This document shows positions 46,858 to 57,083 of a stretch of DNA of 64,000 bases, piece after piece. The first letter of the stretch is position 1, and each line of letters starts with the position of its first letter. Location of the stretch: assembly GCA_032173675.1 (NCBI GenBank), contig JAVKPL010014491.1:20644-84643 (forward strand), written 5' to 3'. The stretch comes from Gastrolobium villosum. Lineage: Eukaryota; Streptophyta; Magnoliopsida; Fabales; Fabaceae. Under the pieces are notes generated by a model that saw nothing but the letters and a program-made list of their open reading frames with translations, did no database searches and was not told the DNA's origin. Position numbers and translations under genes: made by a program.

Positions 46858-48387
46858 TTCTTTGCACTTTAAAGTTTTTTTTTTTTTTTGTAGGATTTAA
46901 TATTTAAAGTGGGTCCATATAAAAAAAAGAAAAAAGAAAATATGGATTTCATTAGTGAGATAAATTAAACCTTGTTTTTATCAACAAGTTTTAGTTTAAT
47001 TCTTGTTTTTCTGTACTTTTTTATTTTTCAATAGAACTGAAAGTTGTTTCATTTGAAACATGAGATATACGTTTATCAAAAAATAAAAATAAAAAATGAA
47101 ACATGAGGTATACTGCAAATTCAATAAGAGCTTAATGAGGTGCTATGTTTTTGTTGTATGCGAAAGTTTTTTTTTTTGGACACTTTTTTGGGAAAAAAAA
47201 AAAAAGCAAGATAAAGTTTTTCTTTGGTTAGGTTAAAATATATGTTTGGATTTTATAGTTTTCATTAATTGGAATTTTGGTCTTGTATGTAATTTTTGGG
47301 TTTGCTTTTTTTACACTTAGTGCATATAAGTTATCTCCACCCACCACCCAATACGACGTTATTTTTTTAAATTAAATCGGATGCTCTTGGCTAGCCGATT
47401 ATAAAGGCCGTTTGGATTTTTTTTTGGTCAAAAGCTGTTTTCTTTTTTAAAAAAAATATATTTCTATGACAAAATATGTTTAGACTTCTGTTAAAAAAAA
47501 AAAACATAAGCCACAAAAATAGCTAAAAATTTACTCTTTTTCTTTTTTTAACTACAAATTTTAGTTTCTAATAAAAGCAAGAGTCATAATCCAAATAGAC
47601 TTGGTATTACTTAGTAATAAAGAGGACCAGCTTACCAAAAAAAAAAAAAAAGAAGAGAGGAATATTACTAAGTAAAGACTAATAATCGTTTACCAAAAAA
47701 AAAAAATACTAATAATCAAGAACTATGTGGGCATCAGTCCTACTTTTACATATAATTCATTATGAGATTTATTCAAGTGCTAAATTTTTTTTTGTCAGGC
47801 ACACATTTCTCATCCAAAAACGAAATGATTTTTTTAAAGAACACGGGATATTTTTTCAATTTTTCAAGGAGATACAGTCACGGTCAAAGATTTTTGAGAT
47901 CTGCAGAGGATAAGACATTTTTACCTTGTGCTATTTCAACGATGGTGCTCTCAAGGAATAATGATGAGAAAATGTAGAAGGGTGGTGGTATTCAAACTTC
48001 CACCGGACAACATGCAACTTCGCCGGAGAGAAATGGGTTTAGATGAACTTAGAGAAATGGGTCATGGTGAATATTCTAGTCTTAGTTGTGAGAGTACAAA
48101 AAAGCAAAAGTGAGAGAGAGAGAGAGAAAATTAAGATAGTGGTTGAAAAGAGAAAAAAGTAATGGCTGTGATAGTTTCACATGACTATTACAAAGTATGT
48201 TTAGATGTCTGCTTAAAAAAAATAAAATAGAAATCATAAAAATAGTCAAAAAATAAAATAAAATTAAACTACAAATTTTAATTTCTAAAAAAAGCAAGAG
48301 TTATAATCCAAATATTTTTTTCAAAACCAAATATTTCTTAAAACATCTAAATAACTTTAACTTTTGGAATAAATACTTTTAAAATAA
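46858..48387. other. Gene-free AT-rich stretch
   Basis: The start will hold the 3' untranslated region of the SMP-30-like gene. No further gene is supported. Confidence 0.5.
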
Positions 48388-48541
48388 GGGTTTATCATCT
48401 ATCATTTAACATGACCATAAAATTTTTCCTATACTCACAACATTTTATAGGGCCCACAGTAAAAAAAAACTCTGGCACGCAAAACGAATCTTTATAACAT
48501 AACACAATCATTTTTCCTACAACATAATTCTTATAAAACCC
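48388..48541. mobile_element. Mutator-type miniature element, 154 bp, 9-bp target duplication
   Basis: Starts GGGTTTATCATCTATC and ends TTATAAAACCC. Flanked by perfect TTAAAATAA (48379-48387 and 48542-48550). It is the reverse orientation of the unit at 40291. Confidence 0.88.
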
Positions 48542-48550
48542 TTAAAATAA

Positions 48551-50279
48551 ACAAGATCAACAAAAATCACTTTTTTCAAACGGGTCCTAATTGCACTAGT
48601 ACCTGTCCAAGTAGAGCGGCCTTCGGTGAAGCGTCTTGGGCCTGGATCTACCCTCTTCAGTTGTTAAAGCAGGCTTGGTAGTGTCTTGACCCGTTACAAT
48701 AGTCATCTTACCCATCTATCTACCCATGAGGAAGAAAATCTCAAATTCTGTATTAAAAAAAAAAATCCCAAATTCATAATTTCACCTTTTCAGCATATTA
48801 AATCATTCCATTAGTTTTAATTACATTTTTAAAGGTATTTAAGTTTTTAAAATGTTGATGTATTTTAGATTAAATTAATACCTTGTCGATGCATCCTATA
48901 GGAAACTCTATATAAGGAGCTGGTATATAGTATTCTTTAAATTTTGAAGGTGCATTCTTTAATTTGACGGGCATTATATTCCATTTCATTGCATTCATAA
49001 TGTTTAAATGGTACCGTACATGCTATTTTATACTTACCTTTTTAATAAAATTACTTTATCTGATAGAATCATGGTTTCATATCTTTTGAATATAAGATAT
49101 TCGTATAATACAATCTTCTGATTTAATCTTTTTAAATTTTAGTCCTTTAAGGGTTTATAATTAATTATTATCTAGGTTCACCTCTTTTTATTTCTCATAC
49201 ATTCTTAAAACAAAACAAGACACTCCTCCAAAAAGATTACTTGGTCTGATTAATATTTTAGGAATTTAATCAATTCAAATACCAATTTTCTATCTTCTTT
49301 TTCTTGGTGAAAACAATTTTCTATCTTTTATTTTACTACTTATTCATTCCTCTCTCTCTCTCTCTTTCTCTTTGGTAAACACATATTCCTGTTTTTTTTT
49401 TTTTTTTAAAAGATTGGGGCTATAAGAGAAGTTTCTAACATCATTTCTTCATCAATTCCCCGAGTAAATATAAGTGCATTTCTAAAACATATTCCTTTAT
49501 TACAAAGACTAACTTACAATATTCTATAATTTACTTTTATTTTTTATTTATGCTAAAATTTGTATTACTTTCCATCAAGTTTATTAAGTATAGGTGGTAA
49601 TTTTCAACATGATATCCCAGCACAATCCAAGCATGACACATATTTTTTGTATTTGTGTCGACTAAAGACTGACACAAAAAGGATCATGTTGTATTCGTAT
49701 TAGGAATATTCATGTTTATGGTATTGCACAATTGACTCATTAAATTAAATAGTTATATAATTACATATTACCCCTACTTACCCTGTATTTATTTATGTAT
49801 TTTTTATTCCAAAAGTAAAATTGATAGGTCATTTGTATTGTGTAAATGCGCATTATAAATGGATCATGTTAATATGAAGGGTTTTGACACAAATAAATAT
49901 TTGCGTCGTGTTCATACCGATGCAAACACAACTTGACAACCCGAATCAGAGTTAATTGACCACAGAAACACTGCACTAACTTCATTAATAGTTGTTTCAG
50001 CATGATCACTTACTTTTAATCTTATATCTTGCATTCATGGTCTATCTAGACAAAAATTATTTTTCAAAAAAGATTCTTATTTTTTCTTCTCCTAAATATT
50101 ACCTAGTAAGATTTTTCTCTGTTGAAATCATTTCATACTCATAATTGAATACGATTTCCATTCGCCCTTTTTTAAAGATATTAAATATTCTTCTGGCATA
50201 GAGCTCATCAATTATTGCTTCAATTTGATGAATAGTCTCCAAAAATTTGCTTTTGTATTTTTAGTTTTAAAATCCTCAT
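48551..50279. other. Gene-free stretch with a possible old hAT-type element
   Basis: No gene is supported. About 49591-49960 starts TAGGTGGTAATTTTCAAC and is rich in gtgtcg / cgacac / cacaac motifs. It resembles the elements at 26581 and 33657, but the right end and target duplication are not readable. Confidence 0.4.
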
Positions 50280-51060
50280 CTTCTTCAGCATCTCTCTTAC
50301 ACTTGATGGCTTCGTCACGTTAGATAGTAAAGTCACATGACATTGTGTTAAAGTTAATATATCCTTTAAAAAATATATTGATGCTCTCAATTTGGCCCCT
50401 TATGGTCATTCAGATTTAGAAAGTATATTTCAAATATGCCTTTGTCCAATGATTATATAAAGCATACATAGCCAGCCAAATACCTATTTTAATATCACAT
50501 CTAATACCTAGTGATTCACTTTGACTTTTATACCATGCAAGAAAATCAAAATCGAAACTCTCGTTACATTATACCATAGTGCTTGAGTATATGTTCCGTA
50601 ACATGTTTCTTGATGCGTCATGCACAAAAACAATTTCATGCTCCCTGAAAATATCTTGGCAATTACTTTCAATAGCTTTGTCTTGATAAATAATAGCAAC
50701 AAGAGACTTGTGAAACATACATGTCTGAAACTATTCAAACTACCATGTAAATGTTATCTTCGTTTCATCTATTAAGAAATTAGGAGGAAATGAAATTGAT
50801 TGTCTATGATGATTAACCCCAACAAAAGGGACAAAAGGAAACTTGAACTTGTGTAGGTTATATCAAACACCATAACATCATTAAATTGAATGCATGCATA
50901 TCTCGACCTACCATCTCTGTTCAAAAACGCTTCTATATATTCCATCTTCTGCCAAATCCATATCAAATATTGTGGAGTATAATGCCAAATACTTTTTGAT
51001 GTAAGAAACTTGTAATTCAAAATACCCAAACCAGGTTTAAGGCATTGATAGAAAAATGGT
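50280..51060 (-). pseudogene. FAR1/Mutator-type transposase relic
   Basis: On the minus strand: KMEYIEAFLNRDGRSRYACI, then FNDVMVFDITYT (the DVVVFDTTY block of FAR1/MULE transposases). After a one-base shift it continues KFPFVPFVGVNHHRQSISF, DETKITFTW, a stop and more broken text. The family's first catalytic Asp region is recognisable, but stops and shifts make it inactive. It may derive from a Mutator-like element or a FAR1-related gene. Confidence 0.65.
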
Positions 51061-51664
51061 ATGAACTCATCCCAAGAATTTCAATCACTAACAAAATACA
51101 TAAAACCAAATAAAAGGGGGGGGGGGGGGAGTTTTTGGATCGGAGTCCTCTACACTATTCATATGCATATACACTTGATTTACATATAAGAAAAATAAAA
51201 TCTTGCAAAAAAAGAAAAAAAAATAGAGTTGAGAAATGAAACCTATTTGCGTTGGGAAACCCATGAAATAGAGACCTCATGGATTAGAAAGAAAACAAAG
51301 ATCAAAAGCGGAAATTTTGCAGATTGTTGAATATTATATATGAATGAGAGTGAGATGGTTGTTTGGTGATCAGTATAGGCCTGATTGCTCCCACACCACA
51401 TATCACACAACCTCCAATTTCCTATCTTAAAACGAAATAGAGGTGCACACACACAGACAATAGAGAAAAGTCCTACCTTCAATTAGTACCTGGTGAAAAT
51501 GAGCATTAGTGAAGAGGGATGAAAATGATCGTGGATATTTAGAGATGAGCAAGGGGTAGGGAATGGTCTTTTTAAAGTGAAAAGCTATAGTTTCACGTAT
51601 TTTATTCTCTTAAAATAATAAATATTTTTTTGGGAAAAAGAAGTATCCTTTAAAAGAATATAAG
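51061..51664. other. Gene-free stretch with a G14 run
   Basis: A run of 14 G lies at 51116-51129. No gene is supported. Confidence 0.5.
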
Positions 51665-51847
51665 CTTGTGTCCTTTTAGGTGATTTATACAAAATCTGAC
51701 CGGTAAGATATTGTGTAAATCTAAAAAGTTATTTTTTTCTTTCTCCAGTCATATCGCTGACGTGTAAAATGAATTTTTTTTCCAGATTTACACAATGTCT
51801 AACCAGTCAGACTTTGTGTAAGTCATTAAAAGGACACAACTTGTGTC
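51665..51847. mobile_element. Foldback miniature element, about 183 bp
   Basis: The left arm agcttgtgtccttttaggtg...ctgaccggtaagatattgtg and right arm cacaatgtctaaccagtcag...ttaaaaggacacaactt are inverted relatives over about 65 bp. No target duplication could be separated from the arms. Confidence 0.7.
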
Positions 51848-51869
51848 CTTTTAAAAGACATGCGCTGAA

Positions 51870-52363
51870 TGTCAGGCGGGTCCAAGGGGAAGCCCGTGGC
51901 GGGGAACCACCACCAATGGGCTAAGCTAGACCAGCATACCAAGTGGATCCGATACCACGTCTCAACCCAAAACCTTAAGGCATTGGGTTCATGGGTCATT
52001 CCACTTATATATTCTTCACTTAGCTCATTACCAACCAATGTGCGACTCATCACACTTGAATATCTCAACATTCTCCCCCTGTGCAAAGTACTCAACCCGC
52101 CTCCTAGCCAATCATCAGGCTAGCTTGAGCACAACCCGGCTCTGATACCACTGTCAGGCGGGTCCAAGGGGAAGCCCGTGGCGGGGGACCACCACCAATG
52201 AGCTGAGTTACTCCAAGTACACCAAGTGGATCCGACATCACATCTCAACCCAAAACCTTAATGCATTGGGTTCATGGGTCCATCCACTTATATACTCTTC
52301 GCTTAGCCCATTACCAACCAATGCGAGACTAATCACACTTGAATATCTCATCAATCTTCAACA
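51870..52363 (-). mobile_element. TRIM retrotransposon with two LTRs and an 80-bp interior
   Basis: Minus-strand orientation. The 5' LTR is about 52363-52152 and the 3' LTR 52070-51870 (TGTTGAGATATTC ... CCTGACA). One base after the 5' LTR is TGGTATCAGAGC (52150-52139), the usual initiator-Met-tRNA primer site of plant LTR elements. Directly before the 3' LTR is the purine tract CAGGGGGAGAA. The interior between LTRs is only 52071-52151. LTRs contain a TATA-like gtatataagtgg. No protein is encoded. Confidence 0.88.
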
Positions 52364-52368
52364 ATCAC

Positions 52369-52556
52369 TGTCAGGCAGGTCCAGGGGAAGCCCGTGGCGA
52401 GGGACTACCACCAATGGGCTAAGTTACTCCAAGTACACAAAGTGGTTCCGACACCACATCTCAACCCACAACCTTAAGGCATTGGGTTCATGGGTCCATC
52501 CACTTATATACTCTTCACATAGCCCATTACCAACCAATGATGGGTTTCACACTTGA
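52369..52556 (-). mobile_element. Third, truncated TRIM LTR copy in the same orientation
   Basis: Starts tgtcaggcaggtccagggga on the plus strand and runs through the shared LTR text to cacacttgatgg. The LTR start (TGTTGRGATATT) is lost. It directly abuts the TRIM. Confidence 0.8.
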
Positions 52557-52565
52557 TGGGGAGAT

Positions 52566-52767
52566 TGTTGGGATATTCAAGTGTGATGAGTCCCACATTG
52601 GTTGGTAATGGGCTATGTGAAGAGTATATAAGTGGATTGACCCATGAACCCAATGCCTTAAGGTTTTAGGTTGAGATGTGATGTCGGACCCACTTGGTTT
52701 ATTTGAAATAACTTAGCCCATTGGTGGTAGTTCCCAGTCACGGGCTTCTCCCTGGATCCGCCTATCA
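52566..52767 (+). mobile_element. Solo TRIM LTR in the opposite orientation
   Basis: TGTTGGGATATTCAAGTG at the start, gtcccacattggttgg, gtatataagtgg, and an end at gatccgcctatca. Same LTR family as 51870-52556 but inverted, so the cluster can form a long hairpin. Confidence 0.85.
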
Positions 52768-53592
52768 CGAACCCATATTTTTTCCTTTTATTTATGTGAA
52801 GATTTTCTTATTCGCAGTCATTTCTTTCTTTTGGTTAACACCAAATTTTTTGATTTAGATAATCTAATATTTCACTTTCTTATATAAATTAAGATATGTA
52901 TATCTATGTGTTCTACAATTAAGATTCTAGAGATCAAAGCTCACTACTATTGATGTTTCTTAACTTCTATTACCTTTTTGCAGTTTTACTTACAAATTCT
53001 GATTGCAATATTTTACTAAATTGAGTTATTATATATTGTTGATATATCTAATTAGGGTAATTTCCAATTTCTTATTTTATTTTTAAGATCTGGTATAATT
53101 AATTCACTATGGTTAATTGCATAGCTATATGTATACACACACACACTCTTCTCAACCTCCAAAAATAGAAGAAATGAACAACAGTTAAAACAAATGAAGA
53201 CTAAACGTTAGAAGAAAAGAATCAAGCAAACTAATTACTAGACCAAAGAAAACGAAAAAAACAAAACAAAACGTTGCATTGGCTCGTTGAGGAAAGATGA
53301 AATTGAAATAAATGCGTAGATTGATCATGTAAGATAGTGAAAAATCATTGAGCAAAGGAAATAACTTATTGCAACTCAAATGAAAATATATGTTTAAGCT
53401 GATTTTGCTCTCTTACAACAGCACTATCGATACTCCTTAATTTTTTTTTCCAACGTACCGGATACGCATATCGGAAATATATTGTTTGGTAATCGACATC
53501 CTGTATCATCGAAGAACGTATCATCAAAAACGCATATCGGTGCTTCATAGTCTGTGGATATACCGAAAACGAAAAGAATGAAACTTTACAAG
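52768..53592. other. Gene-free AT-rich stretch
   Basis: No gene is supported. The part near 53592 should hold the 3' untranslated region of the peptide gene. Confidence 0.45.
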
Positions 53593-53823
53593 CTATGGAC
53601 AAATAACATAGTAATCATCTGGGATTGAAACTTTGCTGTCTTTGTAAGGATTGAGCTTATCATGGCATTTGGAAGGTCCAGATGGTGGCACTGGTCCTTT
53701 TGTGAATTGGCTTTCAAATGTTCTTTTGAAGTCCCTTATGCACCCACCTCTTGAAACCATTCCCAAGACTACTATTACTCCTACAACGAAGAGAATCAAA
53801 TTGCATCTCCCAAAACACACCAT
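53593..53823 (-). CDS. Small secreted peptide precursor with an IDA-like PPSGPSK core
   Basis: 76 residues on the minus strand from the ATG at 53823. An upstream in-frame ATG at 53877 would add 18 charged residues before the signal and is less likely. Residues about 1-27 (FGRCNLILFVVGVIVVLGMV core) are a typical secretion signal. The C-terminal third has FTKGPVPPSGPSKCHDK near residues 41-57 and ends DDYYVICP. IDA and IDA-like peptides carry an extended PIPPSAPSKRHN-type motif recognised by HAESA-class receptor kinases. Here Ala is Gly, Arg is Cys and Asn is Asp, and two further Cys (near residues 28 and 75) could pair. It may be a divergent IDA-like or a related peptide class; function is inferred only from motif and architecture. 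A TATA box lies about 65 bp upstream. Confidence 0.65.
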   Translation of the reverse strand: MVCFGRCNLILFVVGVIVVLGMVSRGGCIRDFKRTFESQFTKGPVPPSGPSKCHDKLNPYKDSKVSIPDDYYVICP

Positions 53824-53885
53824 TGCTAGCTGCTTTCTTTCACTTCTTCTACATAGGATTACAGCCAACTCTGTCAAATATCTAA

Positions 53886-53893
53886 TTATATAC
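53886..53893 (-). promoter_or_regulatory. TATA box of the small peptide gene
   Basis: Minus-strand GTATATAATTAG about 65 bp before the ATG at 53823. It supports use of that start and a short leader. Confidence 0.5.
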
Positions 53894-54255
53894 GCAGTTA
53901 GTCAACAACGATGGAAGTGGGACATTGAATTTTTGTTCCATCTATGAAAAAGAAATGTTTTTTCTTTGCAGGTTTTCAACGCCCATGACGCGACTTATAC
54001 AACATCAAAAGTCTGCTTTCTGCATTGGAATTATTGTCATTTGAACAACAGTTTGAAAACGTTGTTGTGAGTTGAATGTACTAATGGCAGCAGCCCATTT
54101 AGAAAAACAGTGGCAGCTAACAAAAATGGGACTTTTGAAACTGTTTTGTCCTAAAGACAGAGATGTCCAGCCCGATAGACTGGCGTGTTTCTTTTGGATC
54201 TAGTGCCTTCTTCAAGGTATCTATGAAGGAGATACCTTTGAGTTGAGCAGATCAC
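53894..54255. other. Upstream region of the peptide gene
   Basis: Non-coding; nothing further recognised. Confidence 0.4.
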
Positions 54256-54599
54256 TGTACACAGAATACTATAACGGCGTTAGCCAAAGGGGAGTGTGTG
54301 CACAGTGACAGCGTAATAGTATGAGAAAGAGTGTGTCTACCTTTAGGGTTTACCTGGTATTTATAGGGGGTTACCTGTGGGTAATGCGGATGGGACTTAG
54401 GTGTTTCTGACTCAGAACCCAGCCTATCCACTGAGCTGTCACCGTGTTGTCGGATAAGTATCCTCGATGGATATTTGTCTTGAGTCAATGCTGACTCAGA
54501 TATGGGATTGCCCCTTGTTAGGCCTGTCGTCTTAATGGGCTCTTTATTGGGCTTTGTTGGGCTTGTTTCTTAATGGACCCATTATACGGGTCCACAACA
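54256..54599 (-). repeat. Candidate solo LTR
   Basis: On the minus strand it starts TGTTGTGGACCCG and ends TTCTGTGTACA, with a tataaa-like stretch near 54360 and repeated gggcc/gactcag text. A decayed relative lies in intron 1 of the ankyrin gene (18590-18935). No 5-bp target duplication is visible. Confidence 0.45.
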
Positions 54600-54835
54600 G
54601 AAACTAATGTCCATCGATTTTTATTTTTATTTTGGTAATCAATGTCCATCGAATTAGTATACGGGGAAAATAAATCTTAGTAGGAGAATTCAAATATTAT
54701 GTCATAGATACATGAAGTGTGGGAACCATCTATTTAAAAAAAAATTAAAGAATGAGTGACACATTTTTTTATTGTGAATGGTTTGTTTTCTTACGCAACA
54801 TTAGAAAAACAAACCCATTAGTATATATATATATA
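54600..54835. other. Non-coding stretch entering the (TA)n cluster
   Basis: About 54670-54810 has the layout of the ctcatg-type miniature elements but is degraded. A (TA)n tract starts at 54822. Confidence 0.4.
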
Positions 54836-55123
54836 TCAACTTATCCATGTATGAATAATAAATTTTGTTTAAAAAAAAATGAATAATAAATTTAATATTT
54901 AATCTTGATTGTTAATTTTACTTGCATCTACACATATAAATTGGTCCTGTATTATATAAGTGGAATTAACAATTATTCAATTATTATTTTATAAGTTATA
55001 TCCAATCTTAATTATTAATTCCACTTATATAATACAGGATCATCAATTTATATGCGGAGATGCAAGTAAAATTAACAATTAAGATTAAATATTAAATTTA
55101 TTGTTCATACATGGATAAGTTGA
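54836..55123. mobile_element. Long foldback element between (TA)n tracts, unit 1
   Basis: Arms of about 115 bp are nearly perfect inverted repeats: tcaacttatccatgtatgaa / ttcatacatggataagttga. The pairing continues through cttgcatct and cctgtattatataagtgg. The left arm carries an extra 28 bp. It sits exactly between TA repeats at 54822-54835 and 55124-55136. Confidence 0.88.
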
Positions 55124-55136
55124 TATATATATATAT

Positions 55137-55381
55137 AGGGGTAAACATTTCTCAAACAGCTTGAGATAAGTTTATCTCCAGCTAGCTCCAAAACTATATC
55201 GTTTTGATTAATAAATGGTGTTTATGTAATTTTAGGTGATTTAATAAAGGGTGTTTCAGTAAAATGTATATGATATAAAAATAAATAAAATTACAAAAAC
55301 ACTCTTCATTAATCAAAACGACGTAGTTTTTGGGCTAGCTGGAGATAAACTTATCGCAAGCTGCTTGAGAATTTTTTTTCC

Positions 55382-55383
<2 letters not shown>
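55137..55383. mobile_element. Foldback element between (TA)n tracts, unit 2
   Basis: The left arm has ctcaaacagcttgagataag and tttatctccagctagctcc; the right arm has ggctagctggagataaac, ttatcgcaagctgcttgag. About 70-bp arms, unrelated in sequence to unit 1. Confidence 0.85.

Positions 55384-55440
<57 letters not shown>
55384..55440. repeat. (TA)n microsatellite between foldback units 2 and 3
   Basis: About 28 TA units. Confidence 0.95.
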
Positions 55441-55445
<5 letters not shown>

Positions 55446-55614
55446 CATGATCATTTTTCACCAGTGTAAGTTATACTCTCAATCTTGTCCGTTGATTCCA
55501 CTTATATCAATTGCTCAAATTTTTTAATAATGTGAGCAATTGGATACGAGTGGATAAATAATCAAGATTGAGTGTAAGATTTGTTATTCTTATACCGGTG
55601 TAAGAATATCCTGC
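55441..55614. mobile_element. Foldback element between (TA)n tracts, unit 3 (same family as 11231, 30036, 30271)
   Basis: Left arm agggtcatgatca...accagtgtaagttatac, right arm ttcttataccggtgtaagaa...cctgccct. Inner arms carry ctctcaatcttg / caagattgagtg. Confidence 0.82.
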
Positions 55615-55709
55615 CCTATATATATATATATGTGTGTGTATACATATCTATATATGTGTATACATATGTGTATACATATAGATATGTATACACATATATA
55701 GATATGTAT

Positions 55710-55770
<61 letters not shown>

Positions 55771-55777
55771 TATGTAT

Positions 55778-55809
<32 letters not shown>

Positions 55810-55816
55810 GTGTGTG

Positions 55817-55859
<43 letters not shown>

Positions 55860-55877
55860 TTGTATACATATATATAT
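55615..55877. repeat. Compound TA/TG/TACA microsatellite
   Basis: Mixed (TA)n, (TG)n, and tatacatatgtg-type repeats over about 260 bp. Open frames here are artefacts of the repeat. Confidence 0.95.
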
Positions 55878-56197
55878 GAGGTGGGATCCTTTGACACCGG
55901 TGTCAAATTTTAAATTTGACACCTCATCTGATAGTCGTTAGATAAAAAAAAATCAACGAATCTGATTTGCAAGCATGCGACACCATTGATCTTTTTTTTA
56001 TCTAACGACTCTCATATGAGGTGTCAAAATTTAAATTTGACACCGGTGTCAAATTTGGAGTTTGACACCTCATCTGATAGCCGTTAAATAAAAAAGATCA
56101 ACGACTCTGATTTTAAGCATATGATACCATTGATCTTTTTTGATCTAACGGCTCACAGATGAAGTGTCAAACTTCAAATTTGACACCAGGATCCTAC

Positions 56198-56200
<3 letters not shown>
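55878..56200. mobile_element. Dimeric foldback element between (TA)n tracts, unit 4
   Basis: Ends GAGGTGGGATCCT and, in reverse complement, GAGGTAGGATCCT. Inside are two tandem units of about 150 bp (about 55893-56040 and 56041-56188). Each is an inverted repeat of gtcaaatttgacacctcatc, ctgatag(t/c)cgtta and the reverse. The centre junction is gacaccggtgtc. Confidence 0.87.

Positions 56201-56257
<57 letters not shown>
56201..56257. repeat. (TA)n microsatellite, right border of the cluster
   Basis: About 27 TA units. Confidence 0.95.
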
Positions 56258-56259
<2 letters not shown>

Positions 56260-56627
56260 GTTTGGATTCTTTTCTTTTTTTTTTAAGCTAGAAACTATGC
56301 CAAACAGGCTTTAAAAAAGCTCTTATAATGGAAAACTCTTTTTTATAATAAAGAAAAAAACTAAAAGCCAAAAACTCCTAGGAGAAGCTTTTTTTAAGCT
56401 TCTATCAATTGTTCTTGAATTGTGTGTGCTTTTTTTAATGAAGAGCTATAGAAATAGAGAGAGAATTTTCTTGAAACACGTGTTTTTAAATAATTTTTAA
56501 TCTAAAATTTTTATGTAATGACCAAATAGCTTTTAGCTTCTTTTTAAATTTTTTTTAAGCTTTAACTTATAAATAATTTCTAGCTAAAAAAAAATCAAAA
56601 CATGCTGATAGTTCTTCTACCTACACG
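56258..56627. other. Non-coding stretch with aagctaaa/tttagctt symmetry
   Basis: Starts gtctgtttggattc and contains many short aagctt-related inverted pieces. It may be another old foldback element; ends are not clear. Confidence 0.35.
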
Positions 56628-56635
56628 TTGGTCAT

Positions 56636-57075
56636 CTATGAAGCACCGACACTTCAAAATACCTAATGTGTCGTGTCCGACACTTCCCGGCACTCATCGA
56701 TACTCCGACACTTCTCGACACTCCAATACTCGTTGTAATTAAAGACTCAAAAAAGATTCAAAGGTTACGTTGCATTTCATTTTGAGTTCCAACTATTAGA
56801 TTCGTTGGATTACTATTACTATTTTATTGAATTTAATATAAACATTTAGGATATCTTATGTTTTTTTGGAAAATCAATGGATATTATAAGTTTAACTTTA
56901 TTTTTTTGTTTAATTATTGAATATTGAATATAATATACACTACATAAATTAAAAATATTTTATAATATCAAAACATGACCTAACGTGTCAAAATTTAATA
57001 TTTTTTAAAATTATCGTGTTAGAGTGTCGTGTCGTGTCGTATTCCGTGTCCCGTGTCGATGTCGGTGCAAGATAG
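56636..57075. mobile_element. hAT-like miniature element of the gtgtcgtgtccgacac family, copy 2
   Basis: Perfect 8-bp target duplication TTGGTCAT (56628-56635 and 57076-57083). Left end CTATGAAGCACCGACAC, right end tgtcggtgcaagatag. About 440 bp, non-coding, collinear with the copies at 40684 and 60473. Confidence 0.93.
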
Positions 57076-57083
57076 TTGGTCAT

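Noticed and set aside
47725..48113. Overlapping small frames near 47.9 kb (LPPDNMQLRRREMGLDELREMG)
   Set aside because: Looks briefly protein-like, but no family was recognised and the frames are short and overlapping.
50508..50738. 76-residue minus-strand frame near 50.6 kb
   Set aside because: Out-of-frame shadow of the FAR1/Mutator transposase relic.
51869..52556. Open frames rich in LGSWVHPLIYSS
   Set aside because: Translations of TRIM LTR sequence; the same text repeats in each LTR.
53366..53602. 78-residue frame downstream of the peptide gene
   Set aside because: Overlaps the peptide gene's end and shows no recognisable features.
55581..55922. Several open frames of repeated Tyr-Ile and Tyr-Thr
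   Set aside because: They are translations of TA/TG microsatellite sequence.
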